Shown: piece by piece, positions 1 to 7,368 of the stretch
Layout of the letters: every line of letters begins with the position of its first letter
Numbering within the stretch: the first letter of the stretch is position 1
Source: Sphingomonadales bacterium
GTDB taxonomy: Bacteria > Pseudomonadota > Alphaproteobacteria > Sphingomonadales > Sphingomonadaceae
Assembly (NCBI GenBank): GCA_005773165.1
Contig: SXHP01000059.1
Coordinates: 1-39,110, forward strand
Length of the DNA: 39,110 bases
Direction: 5' to 3'
The notes under the pieces: generated by a model
The model's input: only the letters and a program-made list of their open reading frames with translations
Told to the model about the DNA's origin: nothing
Database searches by the model: none
Translations under genes and position numbers: made by a program

Positions 1-1471
1 GGTGTGAATCATCGTGCCGTTTGGCGCCGGCGGACCGACCGATGTGTTCACCCGTGCCATCGCCGAGGAAGTAGCCCGTCCGAAAGCGCGCACCGTCCTC
101 GGCCAGCGTCAGCCCGACGCCCTCGCGATCAGGGCTGAAGCTGCCGGGCAGGAATTGGCTCCAGGCGTGCCCCGCATAGACGACGGTCTCGAGCTGGGCG
201 GCCGAGAGAAGGCGGGCCGAGACGACCTGCTCGGGCAGGTGCGGCACGTGGCCGGGAACGGGTGCCGGGATCGAGCCCATCGCCACGGACTCGACCAGCG
301 GCGTCGGGTGATCGCCGGCGCTGCCGAACGCGATCCGGCTCGGTCGATACGCGAGATAGATGCCGGCGGGCTCGCCGACCGGCGCGGGATCGTCGAGGCG
401 TGCATAGTCGACCGGCAGGACCTCGTTGCGCGCGGGCGCGTGAAAGCTGCGCGGCGGCGGTACCGGCCGACTTCGGACGGCACGGAACAGCGACACGCTC
501 GAGCTGCGCTTGGCGCTGACCGGATCAACTGCGGCGGCGATGGGCAGTCGCCCGGGGACGATCAGCGCGTCGATCAGATCTGCCACGCGCTCACGGTCGA
601 TCGTTTCCGACGACGAGATCCCCTCCCCACGGTCGATGACGTAGATCCGGACGCAGACGGACGTGCCGTGCTTGCGGAACGCGCGATGCAGGCGGATCGA
701 GGTGCGGACGGCGCAACCCGCGATCGATGTCTCGAACAGCCCGTCCGGCCGGCCCTCGGGCGCGAAGCCCTCGGGCATGATCGCTACCATGCGACCTCCG
801 GGCCGCAGCTGCGCCAGCGCGGCGCGGAGATGCCGGATCGCCGCCACATCGTCCCGGCCGCGTCCAAGCGACCGTGCGAAGGGCGGGTTCATCACGACCA
901 GCGAGGGACGCCCGCCGGGCGGCAGCCACGCGCCGATCGTCGCCGCGTCAACGCCGGTGACGACCGCTTGCGGGAACAGCGCCTCGAGTCGCGCGCGGCG
1001 CCGTGGGTCGATCTCGTTCAGCCGCAGTCCGGCGACGGCGGGAAGCAGCGCGGCGAGAAGGCCGTTGCCCGCGCTCGGTTCGAGGACGTGGTCGTCGGGC
1101 CGCGGCTGAGCGAGGAGCGCGATGAGTCCGGCGAGGTCCACCGGGGTCGAGAACTGCTGCAGGTCTACCTGCGCCTCGCTGCGCACCGTCTGGGTGGGCA
1201 GCCGGTCGAGGAGCGCGGTGAGCGGCGTGAGATCGCCGGGGCAGAGGATCGTGCCGGCACGGAGTTGCAAGTGGCGCACGAGCGCGAACTCGAGGAGCTC
1301 GAAGCTGTCGCGCTGGGACCAGGCGCCGCAGGCGTCGTTGCCACCGGTCGCGGCGACCATCGCCTCGTTGAGCATGGCCCTGGTAATCGGCACGCCTGCC
1401 TCCAGGGAGGGCGCTAGGCAATCGGCGACGGAATTGGCGTGCCGGATGGCGCTGGTGGCGAGGTCTTGCAT
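1..1471 (-). CDS. Strawberry-notch-like methyltransferase/helicase, N-terminal part (partial)
   Basis: Read on the minus strand, one frame stays open from the start codon to the window edge. It shows the N-terminal layout of the large plasmid-borne strawberry-notch proteins, which join a SAM-dependent DNA-methyltransferase-like domain to a DEAD-like helicase. Visible motifs are QQFSTP (about residues 105-110), the SAM-binding EPSAGNG (131-137) and the catalytic-type NPPF (195-198). Later FLGDGTG appears, which in the family opens the helicase P-loop (normally GDGTGAGKGRQ). Here GDGTG is followed by unrelated sequence, because the last ~50 bases before the edge look foreign. I chose the ATG at 1471 because GGAG lies nine bases upstream; the ATG at 1480 is an alternative. 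The gene follows the Toprim gene on the same strand after a short gap. Its molecular role is not established; it is a common companion of sphingomonad conjugative plasmids. Confidence 0.75.
   Translation of the reverse strand, partial: MQDLATSAIRHANSVADCLAPSLEAGVPITRAMLNEAMVAATGGNDACGAWSQRDSFELLEFALVRHLQLRAGTILCPGDLTPLTALLDRLPTQTVRSEAQVDLQQFSTPVDLAGLIALLAQPRPDDHVLEPSAGNGLLAALLPAVAGLRLNEIDPRRRARLEALFPQAVVTGVDAATIGAWLPPGGRPSLVVMNPPFARSLGRGRDDVAAIRHLRAALAQLRPGGRMVAIMPEGFAPEGRPDGLFETSIAGCAVRTSIRLHRAFRKHGTSVCVRIYVIDRGEGISSSETIDRERVADLIDALIVPGRLPIAAAVDPVSAKRSSSVSLFRAVRSRPVPPPRSFHAPARNEVLPVDYARLDDPAPVGEPAGIYLAYRPSRIAFGSAGDHPTPLVESVAMGSIPAPVPGHVPHLPEQVVSARLLSAAQLETVVYAGHAWSQFLPGSFSPDREGVGLTLAEDGARFRTGYFLGDGTGEHIGRSAGAKRHDDSH
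2..73 (+). pseudogene. Fragment resembling a Bug/TctC solute-binding protein
   Basis: On the plus strand the first codons read IIVPFGAGGPTDVFTRAIAEE, interrupted only by being the edge of the window. That is the conserved N-terminal beta-strand and ligand loop of tripartite tricarboxylate transporter binding proteins (usually VRIIVPF-x-GGPTD). Just upstream a TGA (5-7) stands where the family usually has Arg, which fits a C-to-T change from CGA. The similarity ends where the minus-strand strawberry-notch frame becomes recognisable, and about 20 bases (roughly 49-69) can be read as both proteins. It may be a chimeric end or a real recombination junction. The fragment is short, so confidence is modest. 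Confidence 0.4.
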
Positions 1472-1509
1472 GGGCGGCATCTCCGGTGGCGGCCGCCCTT
1501 CCGGCGGCG

Positions 1510-2370
1510 CTACCCCATCGACCCCCCTCCCCTCTTTACCTGGGCCTCGAGCACGGCCGCCCAGTCGTCGAAGGGCGAGGGCGGCGGGTGGCGAATGATG
1601 TCGAGGCCCGGCCGCGCATAGGCGATCATCGCTCGGGCTCCGGCCGCTTCGCCCTCGAGATCCCGGTCCTCGGCGATCACGAGCCGGGTCAGCGTCGTTG
1701 GTAAGACAAGGCGGTCGAGGCGGCGGCCGCCTAGCGACGACCAGGCCGGCACGCCGTGCAGCTGCGCATAGGCGGCGGCGGTTTCGAAGCCTTCCGCGAT
1801 CGCGATCACCTCGCCAGCCTCGGCACCCCGCCACGCCGCCGTCTCCGGCGTGCCGAGCATCAGCTTGGGCCCGGGAGCCCATGGACGATCGAGAAAGATG
1901 CGCTGGACGGCCACCAGCCGATCGCCGACCCGAACCGCAACCAGCAGCGCCGGCAGGAACCGCGTACGAGGTTTCGGGCCGAGCGGGCAGTTTGGTGCGA
2001 AGCGAATGTCACGCAGCGGAAGGACAAGGCCGCGGCGACCGAGATAGTCGGCGGCCGGCGTGCCGACGACCGGTAGCCCTGCATCCCAGAGACGGCGCAC
2101 CGCACTACCGGCCGGCCTGTGGCTTGTCGGGGGTGGCGCGGCATGGCGGACGGGGTCCAGTCGTCGTAATGCCCTCAGGACATCGGTGCTGTCACAGCCG
2201 GCGAAACAGGTCACCAGGATCCCGCGATCTCCCTGGCGCAGCGAAAGGCTTGGCGTTCGGTCGTCGTGACTCGGACAGCAGCACATCGCGTGGTAGCCGT
2301 GCCAGCGACCTCCCAGCGCCGCCACGATGCCAAGCAGCTCGGATCCGGGCCTCAGGGCGGTCAACGGCAT
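1510..2370 (-). CDS. Toprim/primase-like plasmid protein
   Basis: A 286-residue protein with a CHC2-like zinc-binding start (CCCPSHDD near residue 30, then CFAGC) followed by a Toprim-type core: AEGFETA as the acidic glutamate motif and VIAEDRD as the DxD-like motif. This arrangement is found in plasmid primases and primase-helicase-derived proteins that synthesise or process primers during transfer or replication. I chose the ATG at 2370, preceded by AGAGGAG at good spacing, over a frame extension to 2421. It lies upstream of the strawberry-notch gene on the same strand and is divergent from repA across the origin region. The specific role, such as priming of the transferred strand, is inferred from the domains. 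Confidence 0.72.
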   Translation of the reverse strand: MPLTALRPGSELLGIVAALGGRWHGYHAMCCCPSHDDRTPSLSLRQGDRGILVTCFAGCDSTDVLRALRRLDPVRHAAPPPTSHRPAGSAVRRLWDAGLPVVGTPAADYLGRRGLVLPLRDIRFAPNCPLGPKPRTRFLPALLVAVRVGDRLVAVQRIFLDRPWAPGPKLMLGTPETAAWRGAEAGEVIAIAEGFETAAAYAQLHGVPAWSSLGGRRLDRLVLPTTLTRLVIAEDRDLEGEAAGARAMIAYARPGLDIIRHPPPSPFDDWAAVLEAQVKRGGGSMG

Positions 2371-2690
2371 GGCAGGTCTCCTCTGCCCTGCCGACCCCCC
2401 TCCCCTTTGCTGGCGGCTCACTTCTTCCTAAAAACATCCCTCAAAACCACCGCTGCCCCGCAGCGGAAGCAATTCCTGATTCAAGAGATTCTGATTCAGG
2501 GCCGCGAGAGCCGCGGAAAACCGCGAGTCACGAGCCCTCATCCTGACGTCGTGGGGGAAGTAGCCTGACAGGACGGGGGCTTCTTCCTGCCGAATCGGGG
2601 GCGTTTGCCTGACCGTACGGGGGTATCCTGACCGATTGGGGGCATCCTGACCTCATGGGGGACCCATCAGGCCCGTTATCCTGACCTGAC
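2371..2690. other. Probable replication origin region (gene-free)
   Basis: This 320-base gap separates the minus-strand primase gene from repA. The left part (about 2424-2500) is richer in A/T and poly-A runs than anything nearby and carries two copies of a CTGATTCA word (near 2476 and 2490), which is suitable for an unwinding element. The right part holds six iterons. A TTATCC word at 2676-2681 is only a partial match to a DnaA box. The layout (AT-rich segment, iterons, inverted-repeat operator, rep gene) is that of a theta-type iteron origin; the functional assignment is inferred. Confidence 0.6.
2542..2661 (+). repeat. Iteron array: six CCTGAC-N5-GGGGG repeats
   Basis: Six same-orientation copies of a 16-base unit begin at 2542, 2564, 2586, 2608, 2627 and 2646. 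The first four are spaced 22 bases apart and the last two 19. Every copy keeps CCTGAC (CCTGCC in the third), then exactly five variable bases, then GGGGG. Roughly helical spacing directly upstream of a Rep_3-type initiator gene is the hallmark of RepA-binding iterons. The same unit recurs in reverse orientation at 4018-4033 and twice in parB. Confidence 0.88.
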
Positions 2691-2720
2691 TTGACGGTGG
2701 CGACCGAGTCAGGTCAGGAT
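2678..2720. promoter_or_regulatory. Inverted repeat at repA promoter, probable RepA operator
   Basis: A perfect 13-base inverted repeat, ATCCTGACCTGAC (2678-2690) and its complement (2708-2720), is separated by 17 bases. Each arm contains the CCTGAC half of the iteron. In iteron plasmids Rep dimers commonly repress their own gene by binding such inverted half-iterons, so autorepression is the expected role. A TTGACG word (2691-2696) between the arms could be a -35 element, but no convincing -10 is visible. Confidence 0.65.
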
Positions 2721-2726
2721 GGAGGT

Positions 2727-3974
2727 GTGGCCAAGGCACTTGAACCTGAAAGCGGCCTCGTCGTCGATCTCGTCGACGACGAAGCGGAAGATTCGGCGAT
2801 CGTCGGTCGTGCCATGCGGGTGTCTTCCGCCTTGTCGGCACGCCGTACGGAGCAGTTCGCCAAGCCCGGCCGGCTCGTCGAGGTTCGCTTCGTCAAGGGC
2901 CAATCGCTCAGTCTCACCGCCTCCCGCCTCCTCGCGCTGATGATCCTTGCCGCGGGCGGCGAAGCGTGGCGGGACACGCCGCACCGGATGCGCAAGGTCG
3001 ACATTCGGCGCGGGCACAAGGGCAACGAGCGGATTTCCGACATGCTCGAGGAGCTGCACCGCACGCTATTCGCTGAGGACGACCGAAGCTGGCGTGGCAA
3101 GAAGGCGACGCGCAAGTTCTCGCTCATCCAGATGTCGAAGGAAGAGGCCGATGACGAGGATGGCGTCGAGGCAGGCTGGATCGAGTGGCAGTTCACGCCC
3201 GACGCGCGGAGGCTAATTCAGGAATCGGAGACCTATGCCGTCCTGAACCGGCAGGCGGTGCTCAAGTTTCGATCGGCCTATGCATTGAAGCTGTATGAGC
3301 TCGGGGCGTTGCGTATCCACCGGCGCCAGCCCGTCTGGCGCTGCGACATGCCAGCGTTGCGCGCCGCGCTCGGAATCGCGCCGGAGATCTACAAGGATTT
3401 CGCGCAGCTACGGCGCAAGGTGCTCGAGACGGCCAAGGCCGAGATTGACCAGCTCGCGCATTTCCAGGTCGAGTGGAAGGAAGTGCGACAGGGGCGAACC
3501 GTTGTCGAGCTCGAGTTCCGCTTCGTCGCCAAAGATCCCCCGGCGCAGATCGACACCGTCGACGAGCTGTCGCGCCATTCGGTCGGGCGACGGCCTCGCC
3601 GCGAAGGCAGTGTCGAGACCCTTGCGATCGCGGCTGTTCCGACAGACGAAGACGACAACGACGATCGGGTGCCTCCCGGCACAATCGACGCGGTTGTCGC
3701 CAAGGTGGCGAGCGCCATGTCCGCGCAGGCCAGGAAGCCCTTCCCTGCCCCGAGCCCCGCGACCTTCCCAACCGGGACGCTGCGGTGGGCGGGTGGCGAG
3801 GAGTTCCTCAAGATCGGGCGCGACTATGCGGGCGGGTGGGATGTGGACCTCGTGGCCGACGCATATCGCTCCCACATGGGCGAGCGGCTGGAGCGGTTGA
3901 CCGGCGCGAAACTCCTCAAGAGTTGGCAGGGCTTTTGCGAAAGCTATGTCGCGCGAAAGGGTCGTCCGCACTGA
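2727..3974 (+). CDS. repA: Plasmid replication initiator RepA (Rep_3-like)
   Basis: A protein of about 415 residues that should bind the upstream iterons and open the origin. The central part has the two-winged-helix style of Rep_3 initiators: a first domain around residues 45-200 (LVEVRF, SLTASRLLALMI) and a second around RSAYALKLYELG, then LRAALGI and YKDFAQLRRKVLETAKAEI, then a beta-wing (VVELEFRFVAKD). A C-terminal extension of about 130 residues follows. The start is uncertain: GTG 2727 has AGGA seven bases upstream and lies outside the operator, while TTG 2691 would lengthen the protein by 12 residues but has no ribosome site. A palindrome follows the stop at once, then parA and parB, giving the usual rep-par layout. 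Confidence 0.85.
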   Translation: MAKALEPESGLVVDLVDDEAEDSAIVGRAMRVSSALSARRTEQFAKPGRLVEVRFVKGQSLSLTASRLLALMILAAGGEAWRDTPHRMRKVDIRRGHKGNERISDMLEELHRTLFAEDDRSWRGKKATRKFSLIQMSKEEADDEDGVEAGWIEWQFTPDARRLIQESETYAVLNRQAVLKFRSAYALKLYELGALRIHRRQPVWRCDMPALRAALGIAPEIYKDFAQLRRKVLETAKAEIDQLAHFQVEWKEVRQGRTVVELEFRFVAKDPPAQIDTVDELSRHSVGRRPRREGSVETLAIAAVPTDEDDNDDRVPPGTIDAVVAKVASAMSAQARKPFPAPSPATFPTGTLRWAGGEEFLKIGRDYAGGWDVDLVADAYRSHMGERLERLTGAKLLKSWQGFCESYVARKGRPH

Positions 3975-3975
3975 A

Positions 3976-3991
3976 TTTGCACCGGTGCAAA
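3976..3991. repeat. Perfect palindrome TTTGCACCGGTGCAAA, candidate partition site
   Basis: A 16-base perfect palindrome starts two bases after the repA stop. An 18-base version of the same sequence lies between parA and parB (5353-5370). Two copies flanking a partition gene suggest a ParB centromere (parS) or a ParA/ParB operator; which one cannot be told from sequence. Confidence 0.6.
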
Positions 3992-4017
3992 ACGGCCTGA
4001 CGGTGCGGCCGAACCTG

Positions 4018-4033
4018 CCCCCATCGGGTCAGG
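4018..4033 (-). repeat. Reverse-orientation iteron downstream of repA
   Basis: CCCCC-ATCGG-GTCAGG is the exact complement of the origin consensus CCTGAC-N5-GGGGG. A weaker direct copy (CCTGAC-GGTGC-GGCCG, 3996-4011) faces it, so the repA-parA gap could hold a pair of RepA sites. It may regulate parA or serve in initiator-mediated pairing of origins. Confidence 0.6.
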
Positions 4034-4045
4034 CGGCCATCACTT

Positions 4046-4080
4046 AGGGCCTATAGGACCTCCCTTTTGCACAAATCGGG
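4046..4080. promoter_or_regulatory. parA upstream region: imperfect palindrome and contracted partition site
   Basis: AGGGCCTATAGGACCT (4046-4061) is a 16-base dyad with one mismatched pair and a TATAGG word in its centre. Just beyond, TTTTGCAC-AAATCGGG (4065-4080) equals the 5353 palindrome with its flank (TTTTGCAC, CGGTGCA, AAATCGGG) minus the middle seven bases, so it looks like a contracted copy. A possible -35 (TTGACC, 4087-4092) follows. The features are visible; a role in parA control is inferred. Confidence 0.4.
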
Positions 4081-4141
4081 CTACCGTTGACCTAAAAGCG
4101 CAAATGCAGCATGACCTCTCCGTGAAGTGGAAGGGGGAAGG

Positions 4142-5344
4142 GTGGCAGGATCGCTGAGGCTTGCAAGCCACGCCGACCGGGATCGGGTGGCGGCGCTTGC
4201 GGAACGCTCGTCGGCAATCCTCGAGAAGCTGCGCGACAGCGCGCAGAGCAAGCGGGCGGACGAACGTCGTGAGCCGCTGTTCACGATCGGCAAGGCGGCC
4301 GAGCTGGTGGGCCGTACCTCCGCCGCGATACGTGAGGCCGAGAAGGACGGCCGGCTTCCGGTCGTCGATCGGACCGAAAGCAACCGGCGCGTGGGCTATA
4401 CGCTCGGCCAGCTGAACGACATGCGAGGCGTGTTCCAGACCCGTCCTTGGCGGCTGCCTGAGGATCCTTGCGCGATCGTGGCGGTGCAGAACTTCAAGGG
4501 CGGTGTCGGCAAGTCGACGCTGTCGGTCCACCTCGCGCAGTATCTCGCGATGCGAGGCTACCGCGTCCTGCTCGTCGACTGTGACAGCCAGGCATCGGCG
4601 ACGACCTTATTCGGGTACGTGCCCGATCTCGACCTCGACGAGTCGCAAACGCTGTATCCGTTCCTCCGCGAGGACGAGCGCACGTCGCTCGATTATGCGA
4701 TCAGGCGCACTCACTTCGACGGTCTCGACCTGATCCCGTCCAACCTGCGGCTGTTCCAGTCGGAATATGAGCTCGCCGCACGCATGGCGCGGGGGCAAGG
4801 AGCGCTCCTGGATCGGCTTCAGCAGGGTATCGCTTCGGTCGCCGACCGCTATGATATCGTCGTCATCGATCCGCCACCCGCACTTGGCGCGATCTCGCTG
4901 TCGGTTCTTCGTGCCGCCAACGCGCTGGTGGTCCCGGTGCCGCCCACGGTGATGGACTTCGCGTCGACCGCGGCGTTCCTCGCCATGCTCGACGAAACCA
5001 TGGAGGTGCTCGCAAACCACGGCATGGAGACCGAGCTCGCCTTTTTGCGCTTCGTCGCTTCCAAGGTCGACGAGAACAAGTCGATGCAGAAGGAGCTGAT
5101 GCGGCTGATGGGCCAGCTCTACGGTCAGTCGCTGGTGCGCACACCGCTCAAGGACTCCGCCGAGATCGACAATGCGAGCGCGCGGCTGATGACCGTCTAC
5201 GAGCTTGACGGTCCCACGACGAGCCGCTCCGTGCGCGATCGTTGCCTCGCCTATCTGGATGGCGTCAACGGCGAAATCGAGATCGACATCAGGTCGATGT
5301 GGCCAAGCCACGAGGCGCGGTTGCGGCGCGAGGGACTGGCATGA
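4142..5344 (+). CDS. parA: Plasmid partition ATPase ParA
   Basis: A 400-residue Walker-type partition ATPase that, with ParB and a centromere, distributes plasmid copies over the nucleoid. An N-terminal MerR-like DNA-binding segment (TIGKAAELVGRTSAAIREAE, then a GYTLGQL motif) is followed by the deviant Walker A NFKGGVGKST (residues 117-126), the A' motif LLVDCDSQ and the Walker B-like VVIDPPP. The N-terminal helix-turn-helix is that of large, type Ia ParA proteins that also repress their own operon. GTG 4142 has a purine-rich AGGGGGA just upstream; GTG 4127 is possible but lacks one. ParB follows after a 46-base gap that contains the second palindrome. Confidence 0.88.
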   Translation: MAGSLRLASHADRDRVAALAERSSAILEKLRDSAQSKRADERREPLFTIGKAAELVGRTSAAIREAEKDGRLPVVDRTESNRRVGYTLGQLNDMRGVFQTRPWRLPEDPCAIVAVQNFKGGVGKSTLSVHLAQYLAMRGYRVLLVDCDSQASATTLFGYVPDLDLDESQTLYPFLREDERTSLDYAIRRTHFDGLDLIPSNLRLFQSEYELAARMARGQGALLDRLQQGIASVADRYDIVVIDPPPALGAISLSVLRAANALVVPVPPTVMDFASTAAFLAMLDETMEVLANHGMETELAFLRFVASKVDENKSMQKELMRLMGQLYGQSLVRTPLKDSAEIDNASARLMTVYELDGPTTSRSVRDRCLAYLDGVNGEIEIDIRSMWPSHEARLRREGLA

Positions 5345-5352
5345 GAAGCGAG

Positions 5353-5370
5353 TTTTGCACCGGTGCAAAA
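5353..5370. repeat. Perfect palindrome TTTTGCACCGGTGCAAAA between parA and parB
   Basis: An 18-base perfect palindrome, the extended form of the one at 3976-3991. It lies in the short parA-parB gap, upstream of the parB ribosome site. It is a candidate ParB-binding site (parS) or an operator controlling parB. Confidence 0.6.
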
Positions 5371-5390
5371 TCGGGATTTGAGGTGGCCGT

Positions 5391-6410
5391 ATGAGCGGAA
5401 AGAACAGCAGTTTCGCCGCCGACCTGGCGAACGCTATCGACACCCAGTCGGACCTGCCCGCGCGCCCCGCCAGACTGGCGACGGGTGTGCTCGCGGGTCG
5501 CGGCAACCGGCTCGCCGACCTCGCGTCCGGCTCGCTCGTCAACCGCGTTGTCGAGCTTGTAGACCCGGCGCGGTGCAGGATGTGGCCCGGTCACAACCGC
5601 GATTATGCCTCGCTCTCGGAGGAGCGTTGCCACGATCTGATTGAAAGCCTCAAGGCGCAGGGCAAGCAGGAGATGCCGGCGCTGGTGCGGCGCTTGCCGG
5701 GTGACCCGGATCATGAGTTCGAGGTGATCTCCGGGGCGCGGCGGCACTGGTCGGTCAGTTGGCTGCGCAGCCACAACTACGCGGACTTTCGCTTCCTGAT
5801 CGAGATCCGCGACCTAACCGACGAGGAAGCCTTCCGGCTCTCCGACCTCGAGAACCGCGCGCGCGTGGACATCTCGGATTTCGAGCGCGCGAGGGACTAC
5901 CTTCGCGCGCTGGACGAGTATTACGGCGGCAAGCAGGGAGCGATGGCCGAGCGGCTGAAGGTGAGCGGGAGCTGGATGAGCCGGTATCTCGATCTGGCGC
6001 GCCTGCCGCCCAGCATCCTTGCCGCGTTCGCCTCGCCACATGACCTCGGCATCAAGCATGTGACGATGCTGAAACCTTTGCTCAAGCCCGCCGATCGGCG
6101 AGCCCGAGTGGAGAGGGCAGCGACTGAGCTGGCGGCCCGACGCGGGGCAGGGGAGGGCGGGCCCTTCTCGCCACCCGAGGTCATCCGCTACCTCAAGGCG
6201 GCAGCCGACGCCCCCAAGAAGTCAGGCTCCCCCAAGAAGTCAGGATCGGGCAGTGTCATCGCGAACGCCAATGGCATGCCGGTTTTGCGCTTGGATCGGC
6301 AATCGAAAAAGTCAGTTACCTTGACGCTGCTGCCGCGCGACGGAGCGTCGCGGGCGGACGTGCAGACAGCGTTCAACGAGGTGCTCGACCGCCACTGGCC
6401 TGCCGACTGA
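5391..6410 (+). CDS. parB: Plasmid partition protein ParB
   Basis: A 339-residue ParB/RepB/Spo0J-family DNA-binding and clamp protein. The N-terminal domain carries EVISGARRHWSVSWLR, in the place of the family's GERRxxA box, and IRDLTDEEAFRLSDLEN. The helix-turn-helix lies around residues 180-205 (QGAMAERLKVSGSWMSRYLD). A C-terminal domain follows a linker containing two tandem PKKSGS repeats (about residues 274-285). GAGGTGG precedes the ATG at 5391. It pairs with ParA upstream and probably acts at the TTTGCACCGGTGCAAA palindromes. The linker repeats are encoded by two exact reverse iterons, so RepA may bind inside this gene. Confidence 0.87.
   Translation: MSGKNSSFAADLANAIDTQSDLPARPARLATGVLAGRGNRLADLASGSLVNRVVELVDPARCRMWPGHNRDYASLSEERCHDLIESLKAQGKQEMPALVRRLPGDPDHEFEVISGARRHWSVSWLRSHNYADFRFLIEIRDLTDEEAFRLSDLENRARVDISDFERARDYLRALDEYYGGKQGAMAERLKVSGSWMSRYLDLARLPPSILAAFASPHDLGIKHVTMLKPLLKPADRRARVERAATELAARRGAGEGGPFSPPEVIRYLKAAADAPKKSGSPKKSGSGSVIANANGMPVLRLDRQSKKSVTLTLLPRDGASRADVQTAFNEVLDRHWPAD
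6211..6244 (-). repeat. Two iterons in reverse orientation inside parB
   Basis: CCCCC-AAGAA-GTCAGG occurs at 6211-6226 and 6229-6244. Both are exact complements of the origin iteron CCTGAC-N5-GGGGG, spaced 18 bases apart, so they encode a tandem PKKSGS in the ParB linker. Perfect agreement at all eleven fixed positions in both copies makes chance unlikely, although the second copy could be a simple duplication of the first. Confidence 0.6.
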
Positions 6411-6507
6411 CTTCTCTCAGCTTACGCGGTGCCCTGAGGACAGGCTTTGGGCGGCTGCAAGGCCAAGCATGTCTCGGCGACCGTTTGGAACCACGCCCAG
6501 CCACTTC

Positions 6508-7368
6508 TCAGTCAGCGCCACTGAAACTAAATACGCGCGCGGTTCTGCCGCTGGTTGGCGTCCTTGTAGCAGTGGCAGCTGCGTCCGCGCGAAAGTCGAG
6601 GAGCGCGGCTTCGCGAACGACGCTCAAATGCCAACCACGCGTGACGCTGGACACGTAGCCTAGCGTCTCGCTGATGCGCGGCACCGCCCAGCGCGCCCTG
6701 ACCCGCCCAGGTCCCGCATTGTAGGCGGCGAGCGCGAGATCGACGCGCCCGAACGTCGTCAGCTGTTCGCGCAGATATCGCGCGCCCCCGCGCAGGTTCG
6801 ACAGCGCATCGAACGGATTGGCGACCGCCAGATAGCGCGCGGTCGCGGGCATCAGCTGCGACAGGCCGACAGCGCCCTTTGGCGACACGGCGGTCATGTC
6901 GTAGCGGCTCTCCTGCACGACCAGAGCGTCGAACAGCCCCACGGGCACGCCTGCCTCGCAGGCCGCTAGGGCGACGATCGGGAAGAGACGCGCGCGGCGC
7001 GCCTCGGTCGCGAGCGCCAGGTCGCGGCGTGGCCGGTAGGGTAGGGGATTGCAGCCGGCCGGCAGCTCGGGCCAGGTCGCTGCGAACAGGGAATGAGCCG
7101 CAGCGGGCCGCATCCAGCTCGGGACCCGGATGAAGGAAGGCGGCGGGGCCATCGGCACCACTGGAAGGCTCTGCTCGGCGAACGAGGTGATCAACGCCGG
7201 CTCCAGCGAGGACGGCTCGACACCTGGCGATGCCTCCTCCGCTGCGGGCGCATCGAAGGTGAGGAGCTCGACGCGCTGGGCGGCAGCCTGGTTGAACGGT
7301 GCGCCACACGCGAGCAGGGCGCCGCCGCCGTGCGCGATCGCGCGCGCAACCCAAAACCGATTGCTCAC
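6508..7368 (-). CDS. Lytic transglycosylase (VirB1-like, SLT domain)
   Basis: A 286-residue muramidase expected to open peptidoglycan locally for assembly of the conjugation machine. The C-terminal half has the SLT fold signatures: VVQESRYD with the catalytic Glu (about residue 153), GAVGLSQLMPATA and ALAAYNAGPGRV. The N-terminal half is an Ala-rich leader (ARAIAHGGGALLACGA), probably an export signal, followed by a low-complexity linker. The GTG at 7368 overlaps the stop of the upstream HTH gene (GTGA) and is preceded by GGGAGGG, which decides the start. It is transcribed away from the tra operon, but its function matches transfer. Confidence 0.85.
   Translation of the reverse strand: MSNRFWVARAIAHGGGALLACGAPFNQAAAQRVELLTFDAPAAEEASPGVEPSSLEPALITSFAEQSLPVVPMAPPPSFIRVPSWMRPAAAHSLFAATWPELPAGCNPLPYRPRRDLALATEARRARLFPIVALAACEAGVPVGLFDALVVQESRYDMTAVSPKGAVGLSQLMPATARYLAVANPFDALSNLRGGARYLREQLTTFGRVDLALAAYNAGPGRVRARWAVPRISETLGYVSSVTRGWHLSVVREAALLDFRADAAATATRTPTSGRTARVFSFSGAD

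Noticed and set aside
14-1417. Long plus-strand frame of 467 codons opposite the strawberry-notch gene
   Set aside because: Only its first ~20 codons resemble a known family; the rest is the Arg/Ala-rich shadow of the minus-strand gene, which carries EPSAGNG and NPPF.
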